A stretch of DNA of 64,000 nt from Chitinophaga varians (lineage in GTDB: Bacteria; Bacteroidota; Bacteroidia; Chitinophagales; Chitinophagaceae). The stretch lies in the NCBI RefSeq assembly GCF_012641275.1, contig NZ_JABAIA010000002.1, positions 1,488,001-1,552,000 on the forward strand. Direction: 5' to 3'. The notes below the pieces were generated by a model. The model did no database searches. It was not told where the DNA came from and was given only the letters and a program-made list of their open reading frames with translations. Positions 1 to 9,050 of the stretch are shown piece by piece (position 1 is the stretch's first letter; every line of letters starts with the position of its first letter). The translations under genes and the position numbers were made by a program.

Positions 1-1158
1 ACCAAGGCATGGAACCCCAATAAGATAGTGACCCCAGGTCCGACCAATCCCAATGGGATCGGCGGTGTGGACACCTCTTACCAGGCTGGTTTCTTCGCGG
101 CCCGTGATCTCAGCGCCAGCGTGTCGCTGTCTACTGCCGTATATGGCATGTATGGCTTCAGCAAACATTCAAAGGTGAAGGCCATCCGTCACGTAGTGCG
201 CCCCACCATCAGCGCCAGCTATCGTCCAGACCTGTCCAGCAACTATTACTATAAATACAAATACTCCAATGTCGGCGACTCTGCAAGGGTGTCTTACTTC
301 GACGGATCTGTTATCGGCGTGCCTTCGCCCGGCGCCTTCGGTGGTATTAACTTCGGCCTGGACAATAACCTGGAGATGAAGGTTTTTTCCCGCAAGGACA
401 CCTCCGGCAACCATGAGAAGAAAGTGAAACTGCTGGACGGCTTCGGTATCAACGGCAGCTACAACCTGGTGGCTGATTCCTTCAAGCTCTCCACGTTCAG
501 TATCTACGCCCGTACCAACCTGTTTGATAAAGTGAATATCTCTGCCAGCGGAAACATCGACCCCTATCAGGTGGACGCCCGCGGCCACCGGCTGGACAAA
601 TATGTATGGCAGGCGGGGAAGATCAGCCTCGGCAGATTGACCAACGCCAGCATCTCCCTGAGCACTTCTTTCCAGTCGAAAGACAAGAAGGGCCAGGACA
701 AACAGAAAAAGATAGACTCCCTGGAAAATATCACCAATGCCGACGCAGCCATGGCGGCCCAGCAGCGGCAGTTGCAGATGATGCGTAACAACCCCGGTGA
801 ATATGTGGATTTTGACATCCCCTGGCGTGTGGACCTGTCTTACAGCTTGTCTTATACGAATACCGTTATCCCTGATTCCGGCGGCGTAGTGAAACGTATA
901 ACCCAGTACGTTAGTTTCAATGGCGACTTCAGCCTGACACCAAAATGGAAAGTGGGGCTGAACAGTGGTTTTGATTTTACCAATATGCAGATCGCCTATA
1001 CGAACATGTACATATCCAGGGACCTGCACTGTTGGCAGATGTCGATCAACCTGATACCGTTTGGCACATTCCGGCAGTTCAGCATCACCATCAACCCGAA
1101 AGCGAGCCTGCTGCGGGATTTGAGGATCAACCGATCGCGACAGTTTTACGACTTTTAG
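1..1158 (+). CDS. lptD: LptD-like outer-membrane protein, C-terminal part (5' truncated by window)
   Basis: The frame is open from base 1, so the start lies outside the window and only the C-terminal ~385 residues are present. The protein is rich in alternating beta strands (YSLSYT, VSFNGDFSLTP), as in an outer-membrane barrel. It ends in a block around 'RDLHCWQMSINLIPFGTFRQ' and then 'LLRDLRINRSRQFYDF', which I recognise from the C-terminus of the large Bacteroidota LptD proteins that insert lipopolysaccharide into the outer leaflet. A rho-independent terminator follows directly. The family call rests on the tail motif; another barrel of the same superfamily is possible. Confidence 0.72.
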   Translation, partial: TKAWNPNKIVTPGPTNPNGIGGVDTSYQAGFFAARDLSASVSLSTAVYGMYGFSKHSKVKAIRHVVRPTISASYRPDLSSNYYYKYKYSNVGDSARVSYFDGSVIGVPSPGAFGGINFGLDNNLEMKVFSRKDTSGNHEKKVKLLDGFGINGSYNLVADSFKLSTFSIYARTNLFDKVNISASGNIDPYQVDARGHRLDKYVWQAGKISLGRLTNASISLSTSFQSKDKKGQDKQKKIDSLENITNADAAMAAQQRQLQMMRNNPGEYVDFDIPWRVDLSYSLSYTNTVIPDSGGVVKRITQYVSFNGDFSLTPKWKVGLNSGFDFTNMQIAYTNMYISRDLHCWQMSINLIPFGTFRQFSITINPKASLLRDLRINRSRQFYDF

Positions 1159-1173
1159 CTATTTTGATATTGG

Positions 1174-1199
1174 AAATGCAGCGGACCTCCGCTGCATTT
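1174..1199 (+). terminator. rho-independent terminator after lptD
   Basis: A 12-base inverted repeat (AAATGCAGCGGA / TCCGCTGCATTT) with almost no spacer is followed by a T run. It lies 15 bases after the lptD stop codon and separates that gene from the sigma-factor cassette. The remaining ~180 bases up to the sigma gene are AT-rich with no clear promoter match. Confidence 0.85.
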
Positions 1200-1381
1200 T
1201 TTTTATTGTTTAAATAATAGAATGGCCAGATGTCCAAATTCCAATGTTATTTTCTCTTCTTTTTGAAGGTTCTGTGCTTGATAATGATTTCATAATATTA
1301 AACCCGTCTATGTATTTTTAATTTTATATCCTGTTGTGTAATTTAAAGTCAGATATCGATCTGCAATAATCCAATGATCTG

Positions 1382-2002
1382 ATGAAGCTAACCGGAGTCA
1401 ATGAGGAAACGTTATGGAATGGCGTCATAGCAGGCGATCAGCAGGCTTTCAGGGTACTGTACGAGGCCTCGGCTGATATGCTGTATGCGTACGCATTGCG
1501 GTATTTTCCGGATAAGGAGATGATCATGGACTGTATACATGACCTGTTTACCGACCTGTACATGCAACGCGCGAACCTGGCGCAGCAGGTCAACATCCGT
1601 TTTTATCTGCTGGTTTCGTTCCGGCGTAAGCTGAATACTTCCCTGAAAAAAAGCGCCCGTTTCTCCCTGCCCGGGGACATGGCGAACGCAGACAACTATT
1701 TCCAGCTCACTTTTGAAGCCAATGATGTGCAAAGCCTGATCATTGCACAGGAAGAACAACAAGGCGTCATGCAGCGGCTGGCCACAGAGATGAATAAACT
1801 GCCGGCCCGTCAGAAAGAGATACTTTATCTGAAATATAATTGTGAGCTTTCCTATGAAGAGGTGGCCCGTTTGATGCAGATTTCCGTGCCTACCTGTCGG
1901 ACCCTTGCCTACAGGGCCATACGCCAGTTGAGACAAGAGATGCCAGTGACCACTATCCCGGCTTTTAGCCTGCTGTTACTCACCTGTCTGAAAAATTTTT
2001 AA
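1382..2002 (+). CDS. ECF-type RNA polymerase sigma-70 factor (FecI-like)
   Basis: This 206-residue protein has the ECF layout. Region 2 is around residues 20-85 (DQQAFRVLYEASADMLYAYALRYF). Region 4 is around residues 130-185, with the typical 'LPARQKEILYLKYNCELSYEEVARLM' helix-turn-helix split by a short linker. It is followed by a FecR-like anti-sigma factor, SusC and SusD in the same direction, the classical Bacteroidota cell-surface signalling order. By family knowledge it is held by the anti-sigma factor and released when the outer-membrane transporter binds substrate. The substrate cannot be inferred here. Confidence 0.93.
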   Translation: MKLTGVNEETLWNGVIAGDQQAFRVLYEASADMLYAYALRYFPDKEMIMDCIHDLFTDLYMQRANLAQQVNIRFYLLVSFRRKLNTSLKKSARFSLPGDMANADNYFQLTFEANDVQSLIIAQEEQQGVMQRLATEMNKLPARQKEILYLKYNCELSYEEVARLMQISVPTCRTLAYRAIRQLRQEMPVTTIPAFSLLLLTCLKNF

Positions 2003-2071
2003 AATTTCTTTCTGAAAGAAGTCTATAAAAGTGAAACAGGCTGCTCTGTTATATAGGGGCAAATATTAGCT

Positions 2072-3193
2072 ATGGACATCAACAACCCATCATACAGTAT
2101 GGAAGACGCACCGGACGACGCCGGCGGGGACAAGGAGAAAATGATCTCCCTGGTGCGTGCGTCTGGTAATGAGCAGTTGTCCGTAGCTGAAAAGGCCCTG
2201 TTGTGGGAGCGTATAGCCGCCGATATCGCACAGCCGCCGGTAAAAATCTGGTGGCAGCCGGGGTGGAAAGTGGCCGCCGTTATCACCCTGTTGTTGTCTG
2301 CCGGACTGGGGTGGTGGCAGTGGCATCGGACGCAGGAGCCGCTGCCTGCACTGGTGGCCTTCGCCAGCGATCAGACCTATTCCCGCGGCGATACCACCGT
2401 GACCCGCATGATACTGGGCAACCAGCAGCAACTGGCCATCCGCAATAACCACGCAGCCATCGCCTACCAGGCCAAAGGCACGCAGGTGCGGATAGACTCA
2501 CAGGAGATAAAGCAGGAGCTGGCCACCGGTAAACAGGTCTTTAACACCCTACTAGTGCCCTATGGCAACGTAGCCTCCCTGCAACTGGAAGATGGCACCC
2601 GGGTATGGCTCAACGCCGGTTCCCGCCTGGTATATCCGGCCGCATTCGGGCAGCAGCGCCGGGAAGTGTTCCTGGAAGGGGAAGCTTATTTTGAAGTGGC
2701 CACAGACGCGCAGCGTCCTTTTAGTGTATACGCCAACGATATGAAAGTAGCCGTGCTGGGCACCGCATTTAATATATCCGCCTACCGGGAAGATGCCAGC
2801 TCACAGGTAGTGCTGGCCAGCGGCAGCGTTCAGCTGGAAGCCTTCAGAGGGCCGGGAAAAAAAGGCGCGCCGGTACAGTTGTCGCCGGGTAACAGGGCGC
2901 TATACACAGGCCATAACGGCAACATGACAGTGGACAAAGTGGACATCGCCGGGTATATCTCCTGGAAAGACGGTCTGATGGTCGCAGAACATACCTCTTT
3001 ATATGAAATACTAAAAAAACTATCCAGGTATTACAATCAACCAATAACAACAGACACGCGGTCGGGCAATGAAACATTTTCGGGTAACCTTGACCTGCAG
3101 AAAACACTGAACGATGTACTTGACATAATAGCTGCTACCACTTCACTGAAGTACGAAAAGCAGGGGAACACAATCATTTTTAAAACCAGATAA
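2072..3193 (+). CDS. FecR-family anti-sigma factor
   Basis: A 373-residue single-pass inner-membrane protein. The cytoplasmic N-terminus (about 1-68) would bind the sigma factor, one membrane segment follows (about 69-86, VAAVITLLLSAGLGWW), and the rest is periplasmic. The FecR core is visible at about 165-260 (TRVWLNAGSRLVYPAAF, EVFLEGEAYFEVA, VAVLGTAFNISAY). A C-terminal DUF4974-like region lies at about 290-370 (ISWKDGLMVAEHTSLYEILKKL). It sits 69 bases after the sigma gene and 115 bases before susC, matching its role as transducer from SusC/TonB to the sigma factor. Confidence 0.94.
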   Translation: MDINNPSYSMEDAPDDAGGDKEKMISLVRASGNEQLSVAEKALLWERIAADIAQPPVKIWWQPGWKVAAVITLLLSAGLGWWQWHRTQEPLPALVAFASDQTYSRGDTTVTRMILGNQQQLAIRNNHAAIAYQAKGTQVRIDSQEIKQELATGKQVFNTLLVPYGNVASLQLEDGTRVWLNAGSRLVYPAAFGQQRREVFLEGEAYFEVATDAQRPFSVYANDMKVAVLGTAFNISAYREDASSQVVLASGSVQLEAFRGPGKKGAPVQLSPGNRALYTGHNGNMTVDKVDIAGYISWKDGLMVAEHTSLYEILKKLSRYYNQPITTDTRSGNETFSGNLDLQKTLNDVLDIIAATTSLKYEKQGNTIIFKTR

Positions 3194-3217
3194 GCATCAG
3201 CGAAAAGCCAAAAAAAA

Positions 3218-3268
3218 ACCGGAAGATGCGGTAACATCATCCGGTGAAGACTGCCTGCGGTAACAGGC
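3218..3268 (+). promoter_or_regulatory. two adjacent hairpins with identical CGGTAA loops between fecR and susC
   Basis: The first hairpin (3218-3245) pairs ACCGGAAGATG with CATCATCCGGT, with one mismatch. The second (3253-3268) pairs GCCTG with CAGGC. Both close the same six-base loop CGGTAA. Neither is followed by a T run, so they are unlikely to be simple terminators. They sit 40 bases before the susC start, where an RNA processing or stability signal could set the ratio of regulator to transporter. The function is inferred. Confidence 0.45.
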
Positions 3269-3308
3269 GGCCCGGCTAACTATTTCATTAATTAAACCAA
3301 ACAAATGT

Positions 3309-6300
3309 ATGCAAAAATTTTACGTTTGTTGGCGCTACCTGCCTGTGGGCATAGTGCCAGCCAAATTATGGCATGTTATGCGGCTCATCATGATCCTGTT
3401 ATGCGTAGGGCTGGTCAGCGCCTACGGTAAAACCTACTCACAGAATGCCCCGCTGAACGTGCGGGTGAACAATGCTCCGCTGCCGGAGCTTTTCCGCCAG
3501 ATACAGGCGCAGAGCAACTGGCGTATTTTCTACAAGGACGAGCTGGTGCGCGGTGAGAAAAACATCACGCTGCACCTGCGCGGCAAAAGGCTGGTAGAGG
3601 TGCTGGACAAAGCACTCGATGGTACCAGTCTCGGCTATACGATTGTAGGTACGCAGGTGGCTATCGTTCCAAAAGAAGAGCAACCGGTACGTCCGCTGAA
3701 ACTGGCGCGGGAAGACAGTCTGCTGACTGTCAAAGGCCGTGTGTACGACACGCACGAACCGCCGGTAGCGCTGCCTGGCGTTACTATTGCCGTGAAAGGC
3801 ACGTCCCGTGGCACCACCAGCGATGCCGACGGTTACTTCACCATACAGGCGCCCAAAAATGCCACGCTGGTATTTAGTCTGGTGGGATATATCGCCACAG
3901 AATACAACGTGTTGCGCAGCAATACCGGCCTTTCCATTGCCTTGAACGAAAAAGTGTCGGCCCTTGATGAAGTAGTAGTGGTGGGGATCACAGAGCAACA
4001 GCGCAAACACATTGCCAGTTCCGTAGCTTCCCTCAATGTAAAATCTGCTATGAGCGGTAAGCCCATCACTACCATTTCACAATCACTGCAGGGCGGCGTG
4101 ACCGGCCTGCAGGTGAGCCAGTCCTCCGGACTGCCCGGTGGGGATGCTGCTACCATTAAGATACGCGGCATCACGTCGCTCAACGGTTCCAATCCGCTGG
4201 TGCTGGTAGATGGTATCCCCATGGACATGAACTTCATAGACCCGCTTACGGTAGAAAGTGTGACGGTGCTGAAAGACGCGGCGGCAGCCTCCATCTACGG
4301 CGCCAGGGCCGCCAGCGGTGTTATCCTTGTCACCACCAAAAGAGGTACGCCCGGCCGCGTGGCCGTGACGTATGACGGTTATTACGGCGTACAGTCGCCC
4401 ACCAATATGCCATCCCTGGTAGACGCTCCCCAATACATGCGCATGTACAATGAAGCACTGGCCAATTCCGGTAAAACTCCCCTGTATTCCGAAGACGATA
4501 TTCAACAAACCATTGCCGGCACTGACCCGGTGAAATATCCCAATACCGATTGGCAGAAAGTCATTGTCAACAAACAAGCGCCTATAACGAGTCATTCTGT
4601 TGGCGTGAGCGGTGGTAACAGCCTTGCCCGCTTTGCGCTGAACGCCAATTACCAGTACCAGGACGGTATGACGCCACTGACCAGCAGCAGAAAGTATAAT
4701 ATCCGCGCCAATACCTCCGTGTCGCTGGCCAAAAACTTTCAGATCAATATGGACCTGTTGGCCATTAAACGCAATATCCTGCTGCCTAACAGGACGCTGG
4801 GGCATGACGGCACCCGTTTGCTGGAAGACGTTTTCCGCGTGCCGCCCACCATTCTGCCTAAGTATCCGTGGAAAGACGGCAGCACAACAGATATCTATGG
4901 CCGTTATGTGGATATCGTGAACCCGCTGGCCTATGCCGAAAAAGGCGGCCGGTTCGTCAATGAATACGGACAGTCCAGCATTAACCTGCAGCCCAAATGG
5001 GAGGTGATACCAGGACTGAACCTCCGCGGGCAGTTCAGTTACCGGCTCAACAGCGACCTGATGGGAAGTCTGCGCGATAACTATAACTTCTTCGACTATT
5101 ATACAGGGCAACTGCTGCAAACATGGACGCAGCAACGGAGCTATACACAAGCCAGGACGACCTATTACTACATCGCCGCCAATGCAGATTACACGCTCGA
5201 CCTGAAAGACCATCACTTCTTCCTGATGGCGGGTTATTCGCAGGAAGAAAAAAATACGAGTTCCAGCACTGCCGGTACTTATCTGTACATCAACTCCCTG
5301 TTGTCTTCCTATGCCAAACTGAATTACTCTTACCAGGACCGTTACCTGCTGGAACTGACCGGCCGTATGGACGCCTCTTCCAAATTTGCGAAGGGACATA
5401 AGTATGGTTTCTTCCCGTCAGTTGCGTTGGGCTGGAATATCAGCAAAGAGAAATTCATGTCGTCCGTGAAAGCGGTCAGCAATATGAAACTGCGTGCTTC
5501 CTACGGGCAGCTGGGCAACGAGTCGGACGTGGACCTGTACCAGTACCAGACCACGATCAATTCAGGAACAGGGCTGGAGACGACCTATGGTAACCCGGAC
5601 CTGAGCTGGGAAACCGTGAACATGGCCGATGTAGGATTGGACATCGGTTTGTTTAACAACAAACTGGAAATCGTGGTGGATTATTATAACAAACTCACCA
5701 GGGATATTATTCTGCGTCCGCCGTTATCCTATACCGGTGGCTTTGAAGACAAGGTGCCTGTCAATGCCGGCAAACTGCGCAACACCGGCTGGGAAGCTTC
5801 GGTGAATTACAATGGCAATATCGGCAAGAACATTTCCGTGTCTTTCCGTCCGGGCGTGACCTACAATAAAAATGAGATCGTATCGCTGTTGAGCGGGCCT
5901 TATGTAAGCGCTACAACGATCCAGCAGGAGGGCGGTCCATATGGTGGCATCTTCGGTTACAAAACCGCCGGACTGTTACAGGAAAGTGATTTTGACAAAG
6001 ACGGAAAGCCGTTGATACCGGTATTGCCAGGCGCCAAACCCGGTGATATCAAGTATTTAGACATCAGCGGCAATAAAATCATCGATGGGTCTGATCAGAC
6101 ATTGATTGGCAACCCTATCGCGAGGCTGAACTACTTCGCTAATTTCCGGGTAGCGTATAAAAACTTCGACCTCGAATTTCTGTTGCAGGGTACCGGTAAG
6201 TCAGACGTAGTACTGGCGGGCATGCTGGCATTGCCGATGGACAACAGTAAAGACGGTGGCGTGCCTACCCGTTTCTATGCAGACAACTACTGGACACCTC

Positions 6301-6596
6301 AACGTACCAACGCGATGTTCCCGCGGTTGAACACGTTGCCCACCAATAATAAATTATCCTCTGATTTCTGGTTCCAGAATGGCGCTTACCTGCGAGTGAA
6401 GTATATCCAGCTGGGATACAATACACAGGCCGACTGGCTGAAACGTGTTGGCATCCGTGGTTTGCGGGTGTATATGAATGCGCAGAACCCGCTCACCTTC
6501 AGTAAACTGAAACTTACCGATCCCGAAAGCCAGGGTGATCAGTGGACCTATGGTATCATGAAGGCATTTATTGCCGGTATTAATGTTCAACTTTAA
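3309..6596 (+). CDS. susC: SusC/RagA-family TonB-linked outer-membrane transporter with STN domain
   Basis: A 1095-residue TonB-dependent transporter. After a long signal region (about 1-45) comes an STN signalling domain (about 46-125, LPELFRQIQAQSNWRIFYKDEL), a carboxypeptidase-regulatory-like domain (about 140-225, LPGVTIAVKGTSRGTTSDADGYF), the plug (about 245-345, LVLVDGIPMD, ASIYGARAASGVILVTTKRG) and a long barrel. The STN domain fits the sigma/anti-sigma pair upstream: substrate binding would be relayed to FecR. The product forms a complex with the SusD lipoprotein encoded next. No glycoside hydrolase or protease lies beside it, so the ligand is unknown. Confidence 0.95.
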   Translation: MQKFYVCWRYLPVGIVPAKLWHVMRLIMILLCVGLVSAYGKTYSQNAPLNVRVNNAPLPELFRQIQAQSNWRIFYKDELVRGEKNITLHLRGKRLVEVLDKALDGTSLGYTIVGTQVAIVPKEEQPVRPLKLAREDSLLTVKGRVYDTHEPPVALPGVTIAVKGTSRGTTSDADGYFTIQAPKNATLVFSLVGYIATEYNVLRSNTGLSIALNEKVSALDEVVVVGITEQQRKHIASSVASLNVKSAMSGKPITTISQSLQGGVTGLQVSQSSGLPGGDAATIKIRGITSLNGSNPLVLVDGIPMDMNFIDPLTVESVTVLKDAAAASIYGARAASGVILVTTKRGTPGRVAVTYDGYYGVQSPTNMPSLVDAPQYMRMYNEALANSGKTPLYSEDDIQQTIAGTDPVKYPNTDWQKVIVNKQAPITSHSVGVSGGNSLARFALNANYQYQDGMTPLTSSRKYNIRANTSVSLAKNFQINMDLLAIKRNILLPNRTLGHDGTRLLEDVFRVPPTILPKYPWKDGSTTDIYGRYVDIVNPLAYAEKGGRFVNEYGQSSINLQPKWEVIPGLNLRGQFSYRLNSDLMGSLRDNYNFFDYYTGQLLQTWTQQRSYTQARTTYYYIAANADYTLDLKDHHFFLMAGYSQEEKNTSSSTAGTYLYINSLLSSYAKLNYSYQDRYLLELTGRMDASSKFAKGHKYGFFPSVALGWNISKEKFMSSVKAVSNMKLRASYGQLGNESDVDLYQYQTTINSGTGLETTYGNPDLSWETVNMADVGLDIGLFNNKLEIVVDYYNKLTRDIILRPPLSYTGGFEDKVPVNAGKLRNTGWEASVNYNGNIGKNISVSFRPGVTYNKNEIVSLLSGPYVSATTIQQEGGPYGGIFGYKTAGLLQESDFDKDGKPLIPVLPGAKPGDIKYLDISGNKIIDGSDQTLIGNPIARLNYFANFRVAYKNFDLEFLLQGTGKSDVVLAGMLALPMDNSKDGGVPTRFYADNYWTPQRTNAMFPRLNTLPTNNKLSSDFWFQNGAYLRVKYIQLGYNTQADWLKRVGIRGLRVYMNAQNPLTFSKLKLTDPESQGDQWTYGIMKAFIAGINVQL

Positions 6597-6606
6597 TAAT
6601 GGTCGT

Positions 6607-8190
6607 ATGAAAAGAATATATGCAGTCATTTTTTCAGCCATAATGCTGACATGCAGCAGTTGCGAAAAGTTCCTCACTCATGATGACCCCGTGAGTGTGA
6701 CCGATGATAACTGGTGGAAGACAGAAGCCAATGCCACCGGTGCGCTGGGCTCCGTATATGCCGGTCTGCCGGGCGGTTCCAGCGGGCGGCAGCTGATGTT
6801 CCTCTCTGCTTTGAGTGATGAAGCCGTGGCCCGTCAGGATACCCGTGGCGCCTATGAAGCGTTTGCCAAAGGGTTACAGAACAGTAACTGGGACGTGGCG
6901 CTGAACCTGTGGCGCGATGATTACAAGGACGTACGTCGTGCCTGCCGCTTCCTGGAAAATGTGGACCGTTGTTACATGGACTCTTCGCTGAAAGACCGTT
7001 ACAAGTATGAAGCACGCGCGATGCGCGCATACTATCATATGGAGATGATGTTGTTTTTTGGTGGTATCCCGATCGTTACTAAATCACTGGAGCCTGCCAA
7101 CAGCAACACCACCCGTAATTCCGAAAAAGAGGTGTATGATTTTGTAGTGAATGAACTGACGGAATGTGCGCCTCATTTGCCGGATGTGTACAACAACAAC
7201 GAAGCGTGGCGTATTTCTTCCGGTGTATGCTGGGCGCTGATTGCCAAGCTGGCTATGTTTTACAAGGAATATGAGACCGCCAAGATGGCTGCCAAAAAGG
7301 TAATAGATCAGAATGTGTATGCGTTGTACCGCAGTACCAATACAAAAGTCAACAGTTTTGCGGAGTTGTTTACCTACGCTGGTGAGTTGAACAAAGAGCG
7401 GGTATTTTTCCGTGATAATGGTTGTTCCAATGCATGGAAAACTTTTGCGCCGTACGGCGTAGGCGGGCAGACAGTAGTATCCCCCACGATGAAAGTTGTC
7501 AACAGTTTTGAAACGCTGCAGGGTAAAACATTGCAGGAGCTGGGGCCGGATTCGCTGGCGATCTATCAGAAAGACCCCTTCTATAAAAACAACCGCGACC
7601 CGCGTTTGGTGGCGTCTGTGCTGGTACCGGGACAGATATATGAGAAAGACACGCTCCGGCCGTTTTCCAGCGAGGGCAGTGACCGTATCGGTATCCTCAA
7701 CAGTACGGCCACCGGTTTCTGGGTAAAAAAATACCTTGATCCCAAAGACCGTAATGGTGCCAGTCCTTCGCTGGATTATATGATCATCCGTTACGCAGAG
7801 GTACTGCTGAATTATGTAGAAGCGCTGGTGGAGCTGGGTGACTGGCAGAATGCTGATGTCATCAAACATCTGAATGATATCCGTACACGTGCAGGCATGC
7901 CCGTAGTAGATGTTACCAAATACAATACGCAGGAAAAGCTGCGTCAGCTGATACGCAGGGAGCGTACTGCCGAGCTGGCGTTCGAAGGCGCCCGCTTTTA
8001 TGATATCCGGCGCTGGGACATGCTCGGAGACGTGATGAACGGGCAGGTGTATGGCGCTGTGGACCCGGCCACCGGTCAGCCGGTGCTGGTGGAAACACGT
8101 TCCTGTAATGTGCAGCGTGATTTCCGTTATCCTATTCCGTTGAATGAATTGTTAGCGAACCCGAAGATGACACAGAACCCGCTTTATTGA
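6607..8190 (+). CDS. susD: SusD/RagB-family nutrient-binding outer-membrane lipoprotein
   Basis: About 527 residues from the ATG at 6607. An in-frame TTG at 6571 would overlap susC but would bury the signal peptide, so the ATG is preferred. The N-terminus (MKRIYAVIFSAIMLTCSSCEKF) is a lipoprotein signal with Cys16 or Cys19 as the lipidated residue. The body is helical and TPR-like (YEARAMRAYYHMEMMLFFGGIPIV), and the C-terminal half has the family block 'LIRRERTAELAFEGARFYDIRRW'. It starts 10 bases after susC. SusD proteins form the lid of the SusC transporter at the cell surface and capture substrate. A strong terminator follows. Confidence 0.95.
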   Translation: MKRIYAVIFSAIMLTCSSCEKFLTHDDPVSVTDDNWWKTEANATGALGSVYAGLPGGSSGRQLMFLSALSDEAVARQDTRGAYEAFAKGLQNSNWDVALNLWRDDYKDVRRACRFLENVDRCYMDSSLKDRYKYEARAMRAYYHMEMMLFFGGIPIVTKSLEPANSNTTRNSEKEVYDFVVNELTECAPHLPDVYNNNEAWRISSGVCWALIAKLAMFYKEYETAKMAAKKVIDQNVYALYRSTNTKVNSFAELFTYAGELNKERVFFRDNGCSNAWKTFAPYGVGGQTVVSPTMKVVNSFETLQGKTLQELGPDSLAIYQKDPFYKNNRDPRLVASVLVPGQIYEKDTLRPFSSEGSDRIGILNSTATGFWVKKYLDPKDRNGASPSLDYMIIRYAEVLLNYVEALVELGDWQNADVIKHLNDIRTRAGMPVVDVTKYNTQEKLRQLIRRERTAELAFEGARFYDIRRWDMLGDVMNGQVYGAVDPATGQPVLVETRSCNVQRDFRYPIPLNELLANPKMTQNPLY

Positions 8191-8210
8191 TATTGTCCTA
8201 TACCAATATG

Positions 8211-8244
8211 AAAGAACCCGTTTGAATCATCAAACGGGTTCTTT
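8211..8244. terminator. bidirectional terminator between susD and plsC
   Basis: A perfect 15-base inverted repeat (AAAGAACCCGTTTGA / TCAAACGGGTTCTTT) with a four-base loop has a T run on the plus side and A-rich sequence on the other. It can end transcription from the SusCD cassette and from the convergent plsC gene. Confidence 0.9.
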
Positions 8245-8261
8245 GTTTTTATCTTTTCTGC

Positions 8262-9008
8262 TTACAGTTTATCCTGGTTAGTGGTATAATAGTCCCACAT
8301 GATCTTAAATACTTTCTCTTTCAGTGCCGGCAGGTCATCGCGTGTCATGCCGGTGGTAGGGATGGGAGGAAGTATGTGATAATGGATAGGATGTGGCCAG
8401 GCAAAGAATGTTTTACCGGGCGGTTGTATTTTCCTGGTGTTAAACAGCAGGGATGGCATCAGCGGTGTCTGAGTATCTATGGCGAGGGCGAAAGCGCCGT
8501 CATAGAATGCTTTCAGCGGTTCGGGCGTACGGTTGCGGGTGCCTTCCGGGTACAGTAGCATGTGGATGCCCAGGCTGAGCGCATGTTTCATGTCCACGAC
8601 GCTTTGTTTGCGGCTGGCCTCACTGCTGCGGTCTACCAGGATGCTGCCGATTTTGTACAGCACGCTGAACAGCGGTATTTTAGCCATGGAGGCCTTTGCC
8701 AGTGTTTTGTTGGCGCCGGGCACATAACCGGTGGTAACAGGGATGTCCATCAATGCATTGTGGTTGCATACTATTACATAGGTTTGGCCGGGGGCGAAAT
8801 GTTCCTGTCCTTTCAGTCTGGCCGGGCAACCGATCAGCGGCAGGTAGATGTTCATCCACCGGCGGCCGAGGGCCACAAAAAAGGCGGAAGGGGTAGGCTC
8901 GGGCCAGAAGGAGGCGATCCAGATGGGAATAAAGACTATCAGCATGGTAGTTGCGAACAACAACAATGCGTACAGTGCGTAGATTCTTCCCAGTATATTT
9001 TTTAACAT
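8262..9008 (-). CDS. plsC: 1-acyl-sn-glycerol-3-phosphate acyltransferase (PlsC family)
   Basis: A 248-residue inner-membrane acyltransferase with an N-terminal hydrophobic segment (about 8-32). The catalytic HX4D motif is His83...Asp88 (NHNALMD), and the acceptor-binding motif is PEGTR at 154-158. Family members transfer an acyl chain to lysophosphatidic acid in phospholipid synthesis; related members acylate other lipids such as ornithine lipids, so the exact acceptor is open. It lies 42 bases downstream of ung on the same strand. Confidence 0.9.
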   Translation of the reverse strand: MLKNILGRIYALYALLLFATTMLIVFIPIWIASFWPEPTPSAFFVALGRRWMNIYLPLIGCPARLKGQEHFAPGQTYVIVCNHNALMDIPVTTGYVPGANKTLAKASMAKIPLFSVLYKIGSILVDRSSEASRKQSVVDMKHALSLGIHMLLYPEGTRNRTPEPLKAFYDGAFALAIDTQTPLMPSLLFNTRKIQPPGKTFFAWPHPIHYHILPPIPTTGMTRDDLPALKEKVFKIMWDYYTTNQDKL

Positions 9009-9050
9009 AACTGACAGCTTATGGTAAAGGTACTGATAGTATGTAAATGA

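Noticed and set aside
4083..5399. 438-codon antisense frame inside susC
   Set aside because: It is a shadow of a well-supported coding frame; the translated sequence has no domain and odd residue use.
6571..6606. TTG start of susD overlapping the end of susC
   Set aside because: It would place residues before the lipoprotein signal, which starts at the ATG 6607.
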